64,000 bases of DNA, taken from contig JAJNPS010000009.1 in NCBI GenBank assembly GCA_021155205.1, positions 89,104 through 153,103 on the forward strand, in the 5' to 3' direction. Below the pieces are notes generated by a model. The model worked only from the letters and a program-made list of their open reading frames with translations. It made no database searches and was not told where the DNA came from. Below, piece after piece: positions 8,333-17,695 of this stretch; positions within the stretch are counted from its first letter, which is position 1, and every line of letters begins with the position of its first letter. The position numbers and the translations under genes are program-made. This DNA comes from Rhodobacterales bacterium. Lineage in GTDB: Bacteria > Pseudomonadota > Alphaproteobacteria > Rhodobacterales > Rhodobacteraceae.

Positions 8333-9367
8333 TCACTTCGCCCGAAGCACCATCCCGAACAGATCCCGCGGATCGTCCGGATCGGCGATCATGTCGAGAT
8401 TGTCATAAAGCCCGGTCCCGGCCAGCTTGCCGCGGACGTAGCGCAGGGCCGAAAAATCCTCGATCGCGAAACCGACGGAATCAAACAGTGTCACCTGATC
8501 CGCCGACACGCGCCCCGGCATCGCGCCGGTGATGACCTGCCACAACTCGGTCACGGGATGGTCGGGCGGCAGTTGCTGCAACTCGCCCTCCACCCGCGTC
8601 TGTTCGGGGTATTCGACGAAGATCGTCGCGCGCAGCAGGATGTCGCGGTGCAGTTCGGTCTTGCCGGGGCAATCGCCGCCGACCGCGTTCAGGTGGACGC
8701 CCGCACCCACCATGTTGTCGGTCAGGATCGTCGCATACTGCTTGTCGGCGGTGACGGTGGTGATGATCTGCGCGCCAAGCATCGCGTCCTCGGCCGTCTT
8801 GCAGGACACCACGGTCAGCCCGCGCCCGGCAAGGTTCCTGGCGCATTTCGCGGTCGCCGCGGGGTCGATGTCGTAAAGGCGCACCTCGGTCAGGCCGCAG
8901 ATGGCCTTGAACGCAAGGGCCTGGAATTCCGACTGCGCACCGTTGCCGATCAGGGCCATCGTGCTGGCACCCTTGGGGGCGAGCCAGTTCGACGCCATGG
9001 CGCTGGTGGCGGCGGTCCGCAGGGCGGTCAGGATGGTCATTTCCGACAAGAGGACCGGATAGCCGGTGGCGACATCGGCCAAGAGGCCAAAGGCGGTGAC
9101 GGTCTGCAATCCCTGCTTCATGTTCGACGGGTGGCCGTTCACGTATTTGAAGCCGTAGGTTTCGCCGTCCGACGTCGGCATCAGTTCGATCACGCCGACG
9201 TCGGAATGGCTGGCCACACGCGGGGTCTTGTCGAACAGCGGCCAGCGGCGAAAGTCGGCTTCGATCTCGGCGGCGAGGTCCACCATGACGCGCTCGATCC
9301 CAAGATGCAGCACCAGCTTCATCATGTTGTGGACCGAAACGAAGGGGACGAGGTTCAGGGTCATCAT
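8333..9367 (-). CDS. Ornithine cyclodeaminase
   Basis: Ornithine cyclodeaminase (mu-crystallin family) converts L-ornithine to proline and ammonia with bound NAD. The N-terminal substrate domain is followed by a Rossmann fold with MALIGNGAQSEFQALAF, then AQIITTVTADKQYATIL and GAGVHLNAVGGDCPGKTEL, where the conserved catalytic Asp lies. It is preceded by arginase, so the pair runs arginine to ornithine to proline. Two ATGs (9367 and 9364) are possible and a longer in-frame start would overlap arginase; no clear ribosome-binding site decides. Length from 9367 is 344 aa, near family normal. Confidence 0.92.
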   Translation of the reverse strand: MMTLNLVPFVSVHNMMKLVLHLGIERVMVDLAAEIEADFRRWPLFDKTPRVASHSDVGVIELMPTSDGETYGFKYVNGHPSNMKQGLQTVTAFGLLADVATGYPVLLSEMTILTALRTAATSAMASNWLAPKGASTMALIGNGAQSEFQALAFKAICGLTEVRLYDIDPAATAKCARNLAGRGLTVVSCKTAEDAMLGAQIITTVTADKQYATILTDNMVGAGVHLNAVGGDCPGKTELHRDILLRATIFVEYPEQTRVEGELQQLPPDHPVTELWQVITGAMPGRVSADQVTLFDSVGFAIEDFSALRYVRGKLAGTGLYDNLDMIADPDDPRDLFGMVLRAK

Positions 9368-9377
9368 GTGCACCAGT

Positions 9378-10301
9378 TCATTTTGCGCGGGTCGGGCGGT
9401 CAAAGACCTTTTTGCCCATGAGTGAGCCGACCAGATCGACCATCAGGCGGGCGGTCATGCCCCGGTCGTCGAGGAAGGGGTTCAGTTCGACCAGGTCGAG
9501 GGAAGTGACGAGGCCGGATTCGTGAAGGAGTTCCATCACCAGATGCGCCTCGCGGAAGGTGGTGCCGCCGGGGACTGTGGTGCCGACGGCGGGCGCGATG
9601 GCGGGGTCGAGGAAATCGACGTCAAGGCTGACATGCAGCATGCCGCCATCGGCGCGCACCCGGTCGAGAAATTCGCGCAACGGGGCGGCGATGCCGCGTT
9701 CATCCAGCACGCGCATGTCGTTGATCGCGATGTCGTGGTCGAGAAGGGCCGCGTGTTCGGCTGGATCGACCGACCGGATGCCGTAAAGGCAGATGCGGTC
9801 GGCACGCACGGGGGCGGGAAAGGGGGGAAAGCCGTCGAACCCTTCGCGACCGGCGATATAGGACAGGGGCGTGCCGTGCAGGTTGCCCGATGTCGTGGTC
9901 AGCGGCGTGTGAAAATCGGAATGAGCATCGAGCCAGATCAGGTAAAGGGGACGTCCCTGACGCTGCGCAAAAGCGGCGGCGCCTGCGACCGATCCCAATG
10001 CCAGCGAATGATCGCCGCCCAGGATGACGGGAAAGCCGCCCGTCGACAGGGCGTCATCGACGCGGTCCATCAGGGTCTCAGTCCAGGCAACGGTTTCGGG
10101 CAGTGAATGCACCGCCGGGTTGGGTGAGGTCACGTCGGGCAGATCGCCATGGGCGAGATCGCCCCAGTCGGTCACGCCATGGCCCTGGTCGCGGATCGCC
10201 GCCGCGAGGCCCGCGACGCGGTAGGCGGCAGGCCCCATCAGGCAGCCGGGGCGTTTCTGGCCGGAATCGATGGGGGCACCGATCAGGATGGCTTGGGTCA
10301 T
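9378..10301 (-). CDS. rocF: Arginase
   Basis: Arginase hydrolyses arginine to ornithine and urea at a binuclear manganese centre. The 307-aa protein shows all metal motifs: GGDHSLALG, DAHSDFHTP and SLDVDFLDPAIAPAVGT. The start has GGAGC six bases upstream. It forms an operon with ornithine cyclodeaminase downstream and is divergent from an Lrp/AsnC regulator, a common arrangement for arginine-induced catabolism. The window also carries an arginine deiminase operon, giving the cell a second, energy-yielding route. Confidence 0.95.
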   Translation of the reverse strand: MTQAILIGAPIDSGQKRPGCLMGPAAYRVAGLAAAIRDQGHGVTDWGDLAHGDLPDVTSPNPAVHSLPETVAWTETLMDRVDDALSTGGFPVILGGDHSLALGSVAGAAAFAQRQGRPLYLIWLDAHSDFHTPLTTTSGNLHGTPLSYIAGREGFDGFPPFPAPVRADRICLYGIRSVDPAEHAALLDHDIAINDMRVLDERGIAAPLREFLDRVRADGGMLHVSLDVDFLDPAIAPAVGTTVPGGTTFREAHLVMELLHESGLVTSLDLVELNPFLDDRGMTARLMVDLVGSLMGKKVFDRPTRAK

Positions 10302-10462
10302 GGAAAGCTCCGGTGGCGGTGCGGCGTCGGGCGCGTGATGAGGGACGGGTCGATCCTGGCACGGTTCCCGTGACGGTATCTTTGCATCTTGCGGCAGTCG
10401 CCAGTCCCGCTATTGTCAATTCGCATAGTGAGATGTGCAAAACGGCGGGAGAAGCAGTCAAT

Positions 10463-10894
10463 ATGGACGATACTGACCAGCGGCTGATTTCCGAACTGCG
10501 CCGTGACGGACGGGCGGCCCTGTCGGACCTGGCCGAGCGGCTGGGCTTAAGCCGCGCCACGGTGCGCGCGCGGATGGAGCGGCTGACCGAACGCGGCGAG
10601 ATCGCCGGTTTTACAGTGATGACGCGGGCGGATGTGTCGGCGGCCCCGGTGCGCGGCCTGATGATGATTGGGATCGAGGGGCGCGGGGCGGAACGGATCA
10701 TGGCGCGGCTGTCGGGCCTGCCTGCAGTGCAGGCGGTGCATTCGACGAACGGCAAGTGGGACCTGATCGCCGAACTGGGCACCCAGACCCTGCAGGAACT
10801 GGACGAGACGATCTTTCGCATCCGCAATATCGAGGGGGTGATGTCGTCGGAGACGAACCTGCTTCTCAGCACGCGCAAGGCCGGGCGGCGGTAG
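10463..10894 (+). CDS. Lrp/AsnC family transcriptional regulator
   Basis: The 143-aa regulator has an N-terminal winged helix-turn-helix (MDDTDQRLISELRRDGRAAL, then DLAERLGLSRATVRARMERL) and a C-terminal RAM ligand domain (VQAVHSTNGKWDLIAELGT). Its divergence from arginase and ornithine cyclodeaminase suggests it senses arginine or ornithine and activates that operon, as known for Lrp-type arginase regulators. The 161-base intergenic region should hold its binding sites; I could not pick out a convincing dyad. The ATG at 10463 fits the family start and has GGGAGAAG upstream; the longer open frame is not needed. Confidence 0.9.
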   Translation: MDDTDQRLISELRRDGRAALSDLAERLGLSRATVRARMERLTERGEIAGFTVMTRADVSAAPVRGLMMIGIEGRGAERIMARLSGLPAVQAVHSTNGKWDLIAELGTQTLQELDETIFRIRNIEGVMSSETNLLLSTRKAGRR

Positions 10895-10939
10895 GGCGGG
10901 GTTCACGCCACCGCGACGCTGGGAATGAGGTGCGTCCCT

Positions 10940-11039
10940 CCCCCCTCGTGGAGAGGGTCAGGATGGGGAGGGTCAGGGAGGGGCAACGCCATGGTTGCAA
11001 CAGACCCCTCCACCCCCAGCCCCACCACCACGAGGGGGG
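10940..11039. repeat. 100-bp dyad element with 12-bp perfect arms
   Basis: CCCCCCTCGTGG (10940-10951) is repeated inverted as CCACGAGGGGGG (11028-11039). The interior is rich in GGGAGGG and CCCCTCC runs, so further pairing is likely. It occupies most of the 276-base gap between the Lrp gene and ccmF, which otherwise shows no gene. It looks like a short interspersed palindromic repeat or a structured terminator. Confidence 0.5.
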
Positions 11040-11170
11040 CAGGGGCGTCCAATGCCCGCAATTGGCGCACTGACATGGCCCGCAACCTGACAATCGCGCG
11101 ACCAAGAGACGCAGGCGCTTTTCAGTCGCGCTGATGCGGCCTATCGTGACGCAGCAACCGGAGCTGCCCG

Positions 11171-13129
11171 ATGATCGTTGAACTAGGACATTTTGCCCTG
11201 ATCCTGGCGTTGTGCGTGGCGGTGATCCAGACCGTTGTCCCGCTTTGGGGTGCGCACCGGCGGCAGGCAGGACTGATGGCGGTCGCGGAACCTGCGGCAA
11301 TGATCCAGTTCCTGCTGGTCGCATTTGCCTTTGCCGCCCTGACCTATGCCTTTGTCAATTCGGACTTTTCCCTTGTCCTGGTGACGGCCAATTCGCACAC
11401 GCTGAAACCGATGCTTTACAAAGTGACGGGGGTCTGGGGCAATCACGAGGGGTCGCTGCTGCTCTGGACGATGATCCTTGCCCTTTTCGGGGCATCGGCG
11501 GCGTGGTTCGGGGGCAACCTGCCGACCACGCTCCGCGCCCGTGTGATCGCGGTGCAGGGGTCCATCGGGGTGGCGTTCCTGACGTTCATGCTGGTGACTT
11601 CGAACCCGTTCTGGCGGCTGGAAGTTCCGCCGCTCGATGGCAACGATCTGAACCCCCTGCTGCAGGACCCCGGATTGGCGTTCCATCCGCCGTTTCTGTA
11701 CCTGGGCTATGTGGGTCTGAGCATGTCGTTCAGTTTTGCGGTGGCCGCCCTGATCGAAGGGCGGGTCGATGCCGCCTGGGCGCGCTGGGTCAGGCCCTGG
11801 ACTCTGGCGGCCTGGATCTTCCTGACCATCGGCATCGCGATGGGGTCGTGGTGGGCCTATTACGAACTTGGCTGGGGGGGCTTCTGGTTCTGGGATCCGG
11901 TGGAGAACGCATCCTTCATGCCGTGGCTCTTGGCGGGGGCGCTGTTTCATTCCGCCATCGTGGTGGAAAAGCGCGAGGCGCTGAAGTCGTGGACGATCCT
12001 GCTGGCGATCCTGGCCTTCGGGTTCTCGCTGATCGGGACGTTCATCGTGCGGTCGGGGGTGATCACGTCCGTCCACGCCTTTGCCAACGATCCCAAACGG
12101 GGGGTTTTCATCCTGATGATTCTGGCCGTGTTCACCGGCGGGGCGCTGATGCTGTATGCGTGGCGCGCAGGCGTTATGGAGGCCAAGGGGCTGTTTTCGG
12201 TCATCAGCCGGGAATCTGCGCTGGTGGCCAACAACATCCTTCTGGCGGTGTCGGCCTTTGTGGTGTTCGTGGGCACGATCTGGCCGTTGATGGCGCAGAT
12301 TGTCCTGGGGCGCGCGCTGTCGGTGGGACCGCCGTTCTTCAATGCGGCCTTTACCCCCTTCATGGTGATCCTGGCGCTGATCCTGCCCGTCGGCGCGATG
12401 CTGGCCTGGAAACGGGGCGATGCGGGGCGGTCGGTGCGGTCGCTTTGGGGCGCCGGGGTGCTGGCGGTGGCGCTGATGGCCCTGGCCTTTGCGATGCAGA
12501 CGGGGCGGTCGGCCCTGGGGCCGGTGGGTCTTGGCCTCGGAGCCTGGGTGATTTTCGGGGCGCTGACGGATGTCTGGGGGCGGGCAGGGCGGACGCTGGC
12601 GCGTATCCCCCGCCTGCCGCGCGCGGACTGGGGACGGACAACGGCCCATGCGGGGTTTGGTGTCACCATCATCGCGGTGGCGGCGATGAATTCGTGGAAG
12701 ACCGAGGATATCCGTGTCGTAAAAGAGGGGGAAAGCTATCCGCTCGGCTCCTATACCGTTACCCTGAACAAGGTCGATCAAGTGCGCGGGCCGAATTATC
12801 TGTCCACCGTGGCCGACATGACGGTGTCGCAAGGCGGCGCGCCGATTGCGCGGCTTTTCCCGGAAAAACGCATCTATCCCGTGGCACGGATGCCGACAAC
12901 CGAGGCTGCGATCGCCTATGGCCTGATGCGCGACATCTATCTGGTGATCGGTGATCCGCAGAATGGCGGAGGCTGGGCGGTACGCAGTTACATCGAGCCT
13001 TTGGCGAACTGGCTTTGGGGCGGGGCGGGACTGATGGCGCTGGGCGGGCTGATCAGCCTGACGGACCGCCGATACCGGGTCGCGGCCGGCGCGCGTCGGC
13101 CAAAGCCAAAAGCGGTGCCTGCAGAATGA
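11171..13129 (+). CDS. ccmF: Cytochrome c heme lyase subunit CcmF
   Basis: CcmF works in the periplasmic System I cytochrome c maturation complex and receives heme from CcmE for attachment to apocytochromes. At 652 aa it has normal length with about 14-15 membrane segments. The WWD heme-handling signature is visible as GSWWAYYELGWGGFWFWDPV, and conserved histidine regions sit in NSHTLKP, NHEGSLLLW and FHPPFLYLGY. The next gene, ccmH, starts on an ATGA overlap. The two cytochromes c encoded later in the window need this machinery. Confidence 0.96.
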   Translation: MIVELGHFALILALCVAVIQTVVPLWGAHRRQAGLMAVAEPAAMIQFLLVAFAFAALTYAFVNSDFSLVLVTANSHTLKPMLYKVTGVWGNHEGSLLLWTMILALFGASAAWFGGNLPTTLRARVIAVQGSIGVAFLTFMLVTSNPFWRLEVPPLDGNDLNPLLQDPGLAFHPPFLYLGYVGLSMSFSFAVAALIEGRVDAAWARWVRPWTLAAWIFLTIGIAMGSWWAYYELGWGGFWFWDPVENASFMPWLLAGALFHSAIVVEKREALKSWTILLAILAFGFSLIGTFIVRSGVITSVHAFANDPKRGVFILMILAVFTGGALMLYAWRAGVMEAKGLFSVISRESALVANNILLAVSAFVVFVGTIWPLMAQIVLGRALSVGPPFFNAAFTPFMVILALILPVGAMLAWKRGDAGRSVRSLWGAGVLAVALMALAFAMQTGRSALGPVGLGLGAWVIFGALTDVWGRAGRTLARIPRLPRADWGRTTAHAGFGVTIIAVAAMNSWKTEDIRVVKEGESYPLGSYTVTLNKVDQVRGPNYLSTVADMTVSQGGAPIARLFPEKRIYPVARMPTTEAAIAYGLMRDIYLVIGDPQNGGGWAVRSYIEPLANWLWGGAGLMALGGLISLTDRRYRVAAGARRPKPKAVPAE

Positions 13130-13602
13130 CGCGGGCGGTACGGGGATGGCGGGACAGATTCCTGCCCTGCCTGCTGGCATTTTTGCTGCTCGCGATGCCT
13201 GTGCTGGCGGTGCAACCGGACGAGATGCTGGCCGACCCGGTGCTTGAGGCGCGGGCGCGGGCGATCTCGAAAGACATCCGCTGCCCGGTCTGCCAGGGCG
13301 AAAGCATCGATGACAGCAACGCGCCGATCAGTCGAAGTCTGCGGTTGCTGATCCGCGAACGGCTGGTGGCGGGGGACACCGACGCGGCGGTGGTGGAGTA
13401 TCTCGTGGACCGCTTTGGCGAGTTCGTGCTGTTCAACCCGCGTGCGACGGGGTCGGGGCTGGTCCTGTGGCTGGCGGCACCCGCGATGCTGATCGCGGGC
13501 GTCGGCGTGGCGGCGGTGGCGTTCCGACGCCGTCGCGCGGTGGTGGAGCGCGATTTGACGACCGAAGAGCGGGCAAGGCTGGATGACCTGTTGAAGGGGT
13601 AG
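13126..13602 (+). CDS. ccmH: Cytochrome c maturation protein CcmH
   Basis: CcmH is the membrane-anchored thiol reductase that keeps the apocytochrome CxxCH cysteines reduced. The 158-aa protein has an N-terminal signal segment (CLLAFLLLAMPVLA), the redox motif in KDIRCPVCQGESIDDSNAPI, and a C-terminal membrane anchor. The ATG overlaps the ccmF stop (ATGA), which sets the start and indicates coupling; the longer open frame is a read-through of the ccmF region. No CcmI-type extension is present. Confidence 0.94.
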   Translation: MTRAVRGWRDRFLPCLLAFLLLAMPVLAVQPDEMLADPVLEARARAISKDIRCPVCQGESIDDSNAPISRSLRLLIRERLVAGDTDAAVVEYLVDRFGEFVLFNPRATGSGLVLWLAAPAMLIAGVGVAAVAFRRRRAVVERDLTTEERARLDDLLKG

Positions 13603-13627
13603 GGTTCCGGCTTGTCATGTCATTTAG

Positions 13628-13686
13628 GGCGGGCTTCAGCCCGCCAATTTGATCAACATTTGGGCAAAGTCGGACTGAAGCCCGAC
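13628..13686. terminator. Two hairpins between convergent ccmH and ilvH
   Basis: GGCGGGC (13628-13634) and GCCCGCC (13639-13645) form a 7-bp stem with a TTCA loop, followed by AATTT. A second stem GTCGG/CCGAC spans 13669-13686. Both lie in the 119-base gap between convergent genes and may end transcription from either side. The stems share the motif CTTCAG/CTGAAG, which suggests related repeat copies. Confidence 0.55.
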
Positions 13687-13721
13687 CTGCAAGAAGAATC
13701 GATCCGGCTTCAACCTGACGC

Positions 13722-14282
13722 TCAGACCCCGCGCGCCAGCGCTGCAACCCCCGTCCGCGCGATCTCGACCAGACCCAAGGGCCGCATGAGGTCGGCAAAG
13801 GCGTCGATCTTGACCGGCGTGCCGGTCATCTCGAACACGAAAGATTCCAGCGTCGAATCCACCACATTGGCGCGGAAAATCTCGGCCAGTTGCAACGCCT
13901 CGACCCGAGCGGCACCCGTGCCCGCGACCTTCAAGAGCGCCAGTTCCCGCTGCACGCTTGGTCCCTCGGCAGTAAGGTCGTGGACGTCATGGACCGGCAC
14001 CATCCGGCGCAGCTGCGCCTCGATCTGGTCGATGACCTGCGGCGTGCCGCGTGTGACCACGGTGATGCGGGACCGGTGCCCCTCATGGTCGACCTCGGCT
14101 ACGGTCAGGCTGTCGATGTTGTAGCCGCGCCCCGAGAATAGCCCGATGACCCGCGCCAGAACACCGCTCTCATTGTCGACGATGACGGCCAGCGTGTGCT
14201 GTTCGATCACCTCGGCATTGGGATCGCGCAGGTCATAGGCGGAGTGGCTCGAGGAGCCTTTCTTGATATTGAGCGGCGACAT
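13722..14282 (-). CDS. ilvH: Acetolactate synthase small (regulatory) subunit
   Basis: IlvH binds valine and controls the catalytic subunit IlvI in the first common step of branched-chain amino acid synthesis. The 186-aa protein has an N-terminal ACT domain (HTLAVIVDNESGVLARVIGL, then FSGRGYNIDSLTVAEVDHEG) and the family C-terminal domain ending in EIARTGVAALARG. It lies 70 bases downstream of ilvI on the same strand. Expression should follow the ilv attenuator upstream of ilvI. Confidence 0.95.
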   Translation of the reverse strand: MSPLNIKKGSSSHSAYDLRDPNAEVIEQHTLAVIVDNESGVLARVIGLFSGRGYNIDSLTVAEVDHEGHRSRITVVTRGTPQVIDQIEAQLRRMVPVHDVHDLTAEGPSVQRELALLKVAGTGAARVEALQLAEIFRANVVDSTLESFVFEMTGTPVKIDAFADLMRPLGLVEIARTGVAALARGV

Positions 14283-14352
14283 CGCCTACCCCTTTCTTCT
14301 CTTCAAAAATATCCCGGGGGGTGCGGGGGGCTGGCCCCCCGCTGCCGTCAGA

Positions 14353-16107
<1,755 letters not shown>

Positions 16108-16130
16108 GTCCGTCTCTCCATTCGCGCAAC

Positions 16131-16157
16131 AAAAAGCCCCCGGAGCTACTCGGGGGC
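16131..16157 (-). terminator. ilv attenuator terminator
   Basis: On the minus strand GCCCCCG (16157-16151) pairs with CGGGGGC (16142-16136) over an 8-base loop, then five T residues follow (16135-16131). It lies between the leader peptide and ilvI. An alternative stem, GCGCATGGG (in the 3' end of the leader peptide, 16199-16191) with CCCATGCGC (16164-16156), overlaps the terminator's 5' arm by two bases and can serve as the competing structure. Confidence 0.85.
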
Positions 16158-16183
16158 GCATGGGAACCTGATGGGGTCAACCG

Positions 16184-16231
16184 TTACCGGCCCATGCGCG
16201 TCCTTCCTACGATGATAAGTACCAGGGCCAT
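16184..16231 (-). CDS. ilvL: ilv operon leader peptide (15 aa)
   Basis: The frame ATG...TAA encodes MALVLIIVGRTRMGR. Six of its first eight residues are Leu, Ile or Val, the end products of the pathway. AAGGAG precedes the ATG by about 9 bases. A promoter lies just upstream and an intrinsic terminator just downstream, before ilvI. This is the classical layout of translation-coupled attenuation: shortage of charged branched-chain tRNAs stalls the ribosome on the LVLIIV codons and favours the antiterminator. It is too short for automatic gene callers. Confidence 0.88.
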   Translation of the reverse strand: MALVLIIVGRTRMGR

Positions 16232-16257
16232 GGGCCGTCTCCTTATGGTCAACGGAA

Positions 16258-16286
16258 AGAGTAGGGGCGGGTATGCCGGGCGTCAA
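16258..16286 (-). promoter_or_regulatory. ilv operon promoter
   Basis: On the minus strand TTGACG (16281-16286) and TACTCT (16258-16263) are spaced by 17 bases. Transcription would start near 16251, about 20 bases before the leader peptide ATG. The remaining sequence from 16287 to 16524 holds no gene that I can support. Confidence 0.7.
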
Positions 16287-16524
16287 CCGGATTTGCAATC
16301 ACAAAATGTCGCAATCGGGCGTGTTTCTTGTATGTTTGTTGCGACAAACCGCCTGCGAACGCAATTTTCGAAATTCCGCTTGTTTTGGTACAGCGACTGC
16401 GCGCCGTTGAGTCGGGATTGCCCGGTGACGCGGGCGCGCCGGCGGACGAGATCGCGATCCGCATCAAGACGCAGTCCGCGACACCGCGAAAGCGATCGCC
16501 ACGGCCGGGTGCTTGGATCGGTCG

Positions 16525-16920
16525 CTACGCGCGATCCCGGTAGCACACCGCGTTGATCTTGTGGCCGTCGGGGTCGCGGACATATCCTGCATAGAAATGC
16601 GCGCCGTATTGCGGGCGCAGGCCGGGTGGCCCCTCATCGGTTCCGCCGGCGCCCAGGGCTGCGGCGTGAAAGGCATCGACCGCGGACCTGCTGTCGGCCA
16701 GAAAGGACACCATCACCCCGTTGCCGACCGTGGCAGGCCCGCCGTCAAAGGGCAGCGTGACCCAAAGATGCGGGCCGGGATCGTCGATCCCCCAGGCGGC
16801 CGAGGTCTGGTCGGGGTCATCATCGGCGATCCGCGCATGCCCAAGCGGTGCAAGCGCCGCATCGTAAAACGCCACCGCCCGCGCAAGGTCGTTGGTCCCG
16901 AGCGCCATATAGCTGAACAT
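16525..16920 (-). CDS. VOC family (glyoxalase/bleomycin-resistance fold) protein
   Basis: The 131-aa protein has the paired beta-alpha-beta-beta-beta modules of the vicinal oxygen chelate fold: MFSYMALGTNDLARAVAFYD at the start and HFYAGYVRDPDGHKINAVCY at the end. Members bind a divalent metal and act as glyoxalases, dioxygenases or binding proteins; the substrate here is not predictable. The ATG at 16920 matches the usual family start; an upstream ATG at 16938 is possible. Isolated gene with no operon partners. Confidence 0.85.
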   Translation of the reverse strand: MFSYMALGTNDLARAVAFYDAALAPLGHARIADDDPDQTSAAWGIDDPGPHLWVTLPFDGGPATVGNGVMVSFLADSRSAVDAFHAAALGAGGTDEGPPGLRPQYGAHFYAGYVRDPDGHKINAVCYRDRA

Positions 16921-17079
16921 CGCCGCCCCATCCGTCATGACCCAGCGCAAAGTCTAGACGCGTGTTGCCGGGGTGCAATGCCAAATCGCCGGGCAGCGCT
17001 GGGAAGCGATCGCCTGCGAATTGAGCGGCGCGCAACCATTGCGGTCCCCTTCAGGCCGAGACGCTTGTATTGCAAACCG

Positions 17080-17103
17080 GCTTGCCGCACTAATATGGCA
17101 AGC
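17080..17103. promoter_or_regulatory. Palindromic operator over the TRAP operon -10 region
   Basis: GCTTGCC (17080-17086) and GGCAAGC (17097-17103) are perfect 7-bp inverted arms around a 10-base centre that contains TAATAT (17091-17096), a good -10. The arrangement fits repression of the TRAP operon by a dimeric regulator that is not encoded next to it. Confidence 0.5.
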
Positions 17104-17139
17104 GGTTGTCGACAAAGCCGTATTCAGGGAGGAGCTTTA

Positions 17140-17679
17140 TTGCAGGGACTGCTGTCGCTGGCGTCCGGCATTGACCGGATCACCCGTGCCTTTGGCATTC
17201 TTGCTGCCCTGCTGGTGGTGGCAGCATGCGCCGTCAGTGCGCTGAACGCGCTGTCGCGCTACACCTTGGACATGTCGTCCAATGCATTCCTCGAAATCCA
17301 GTGGCAGATGTTTGCCGGCATCTTCCTTTTGGGGTCCGCGCATGTGTTGCGGCTGAACGAGCATGTGCGGGTCGATCTGATCTACGGGTCTATTTCAGCG
17401 CGGGGCAAGCTGTGGGTCGATGTGTTCGGCTTTGTCGTGTTCTTCTTTCCGTTGTGTTTCATCATGCTCGAGATGGGGATCCCCTGGGCCTATAAAAGCT
17501 TTCTGGCGGGGGAAAGTTCGGCCAATGCCGGGGGATTGCCGGTCTGGCCGGTCAAGGCGCTGCTGCCGCTGGGGTTCGTGCTGTTGCTGATTCAGGGGAT
17601 TGCCGAACTGATCCGCCGGATTGCCGCGCTGCGCGGGGTGATCGCGCTGGACGTCGCCTACGAGAAACCCGTGCAATGA
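17140..17679 (+). CDS. dctQ: TRAP transporter small permease (DctQ family)
   Basis: This is the small membrane subunit of a tripartite ATP-independent periplasmic transporter, paired with the large permease and binding protein downstream. The 179-aa product shows four membrane segments, for example AFGILAALLVVAACAVSAL and VFGFVVFFFPLCFIMLEM. The start is TTG at 17140, chosen because AGGGAGGAGC stands directly upstream; no ATG fits the domain start. The very long open frame upstream has no coding signs. The C-terminal PVWPVKALLPLGFVLLLIQG is typical of the DctQ family. Confidence 0.88.
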   Translation: MQGLLSLASGIDRITRAFGILAALLVVAACAVSALNALSRYTLDMSSNAFLEIQWQMFAGIFLLGSAHVLRLNEHVRVDLIYGSISARGKLWVDVFGFVVFFFPLCFIMLEMGIPWAYKSFLAGESSANAGGLPVWPVKALLPLGFVLLLIQGIAELIRRIAALRGVIALDVAYEKPVQ

Positions 17680-17695
17680 CCGGAAAGATCGCCTG

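Noticed and set aside
11183..13180. 665-codon open frame antisense to ccmF
   Set aside because: It is a GC-rich shadow frame, full of Arg, His, Gln and Pro, opposite a clear CcmF protein.
13650..13657. TTGATCAA between ccmH and ilvH as an Fnr half site
   Set aside because: It lacks the N4 centre and lies between convergent gene ends, not in a promoter region.
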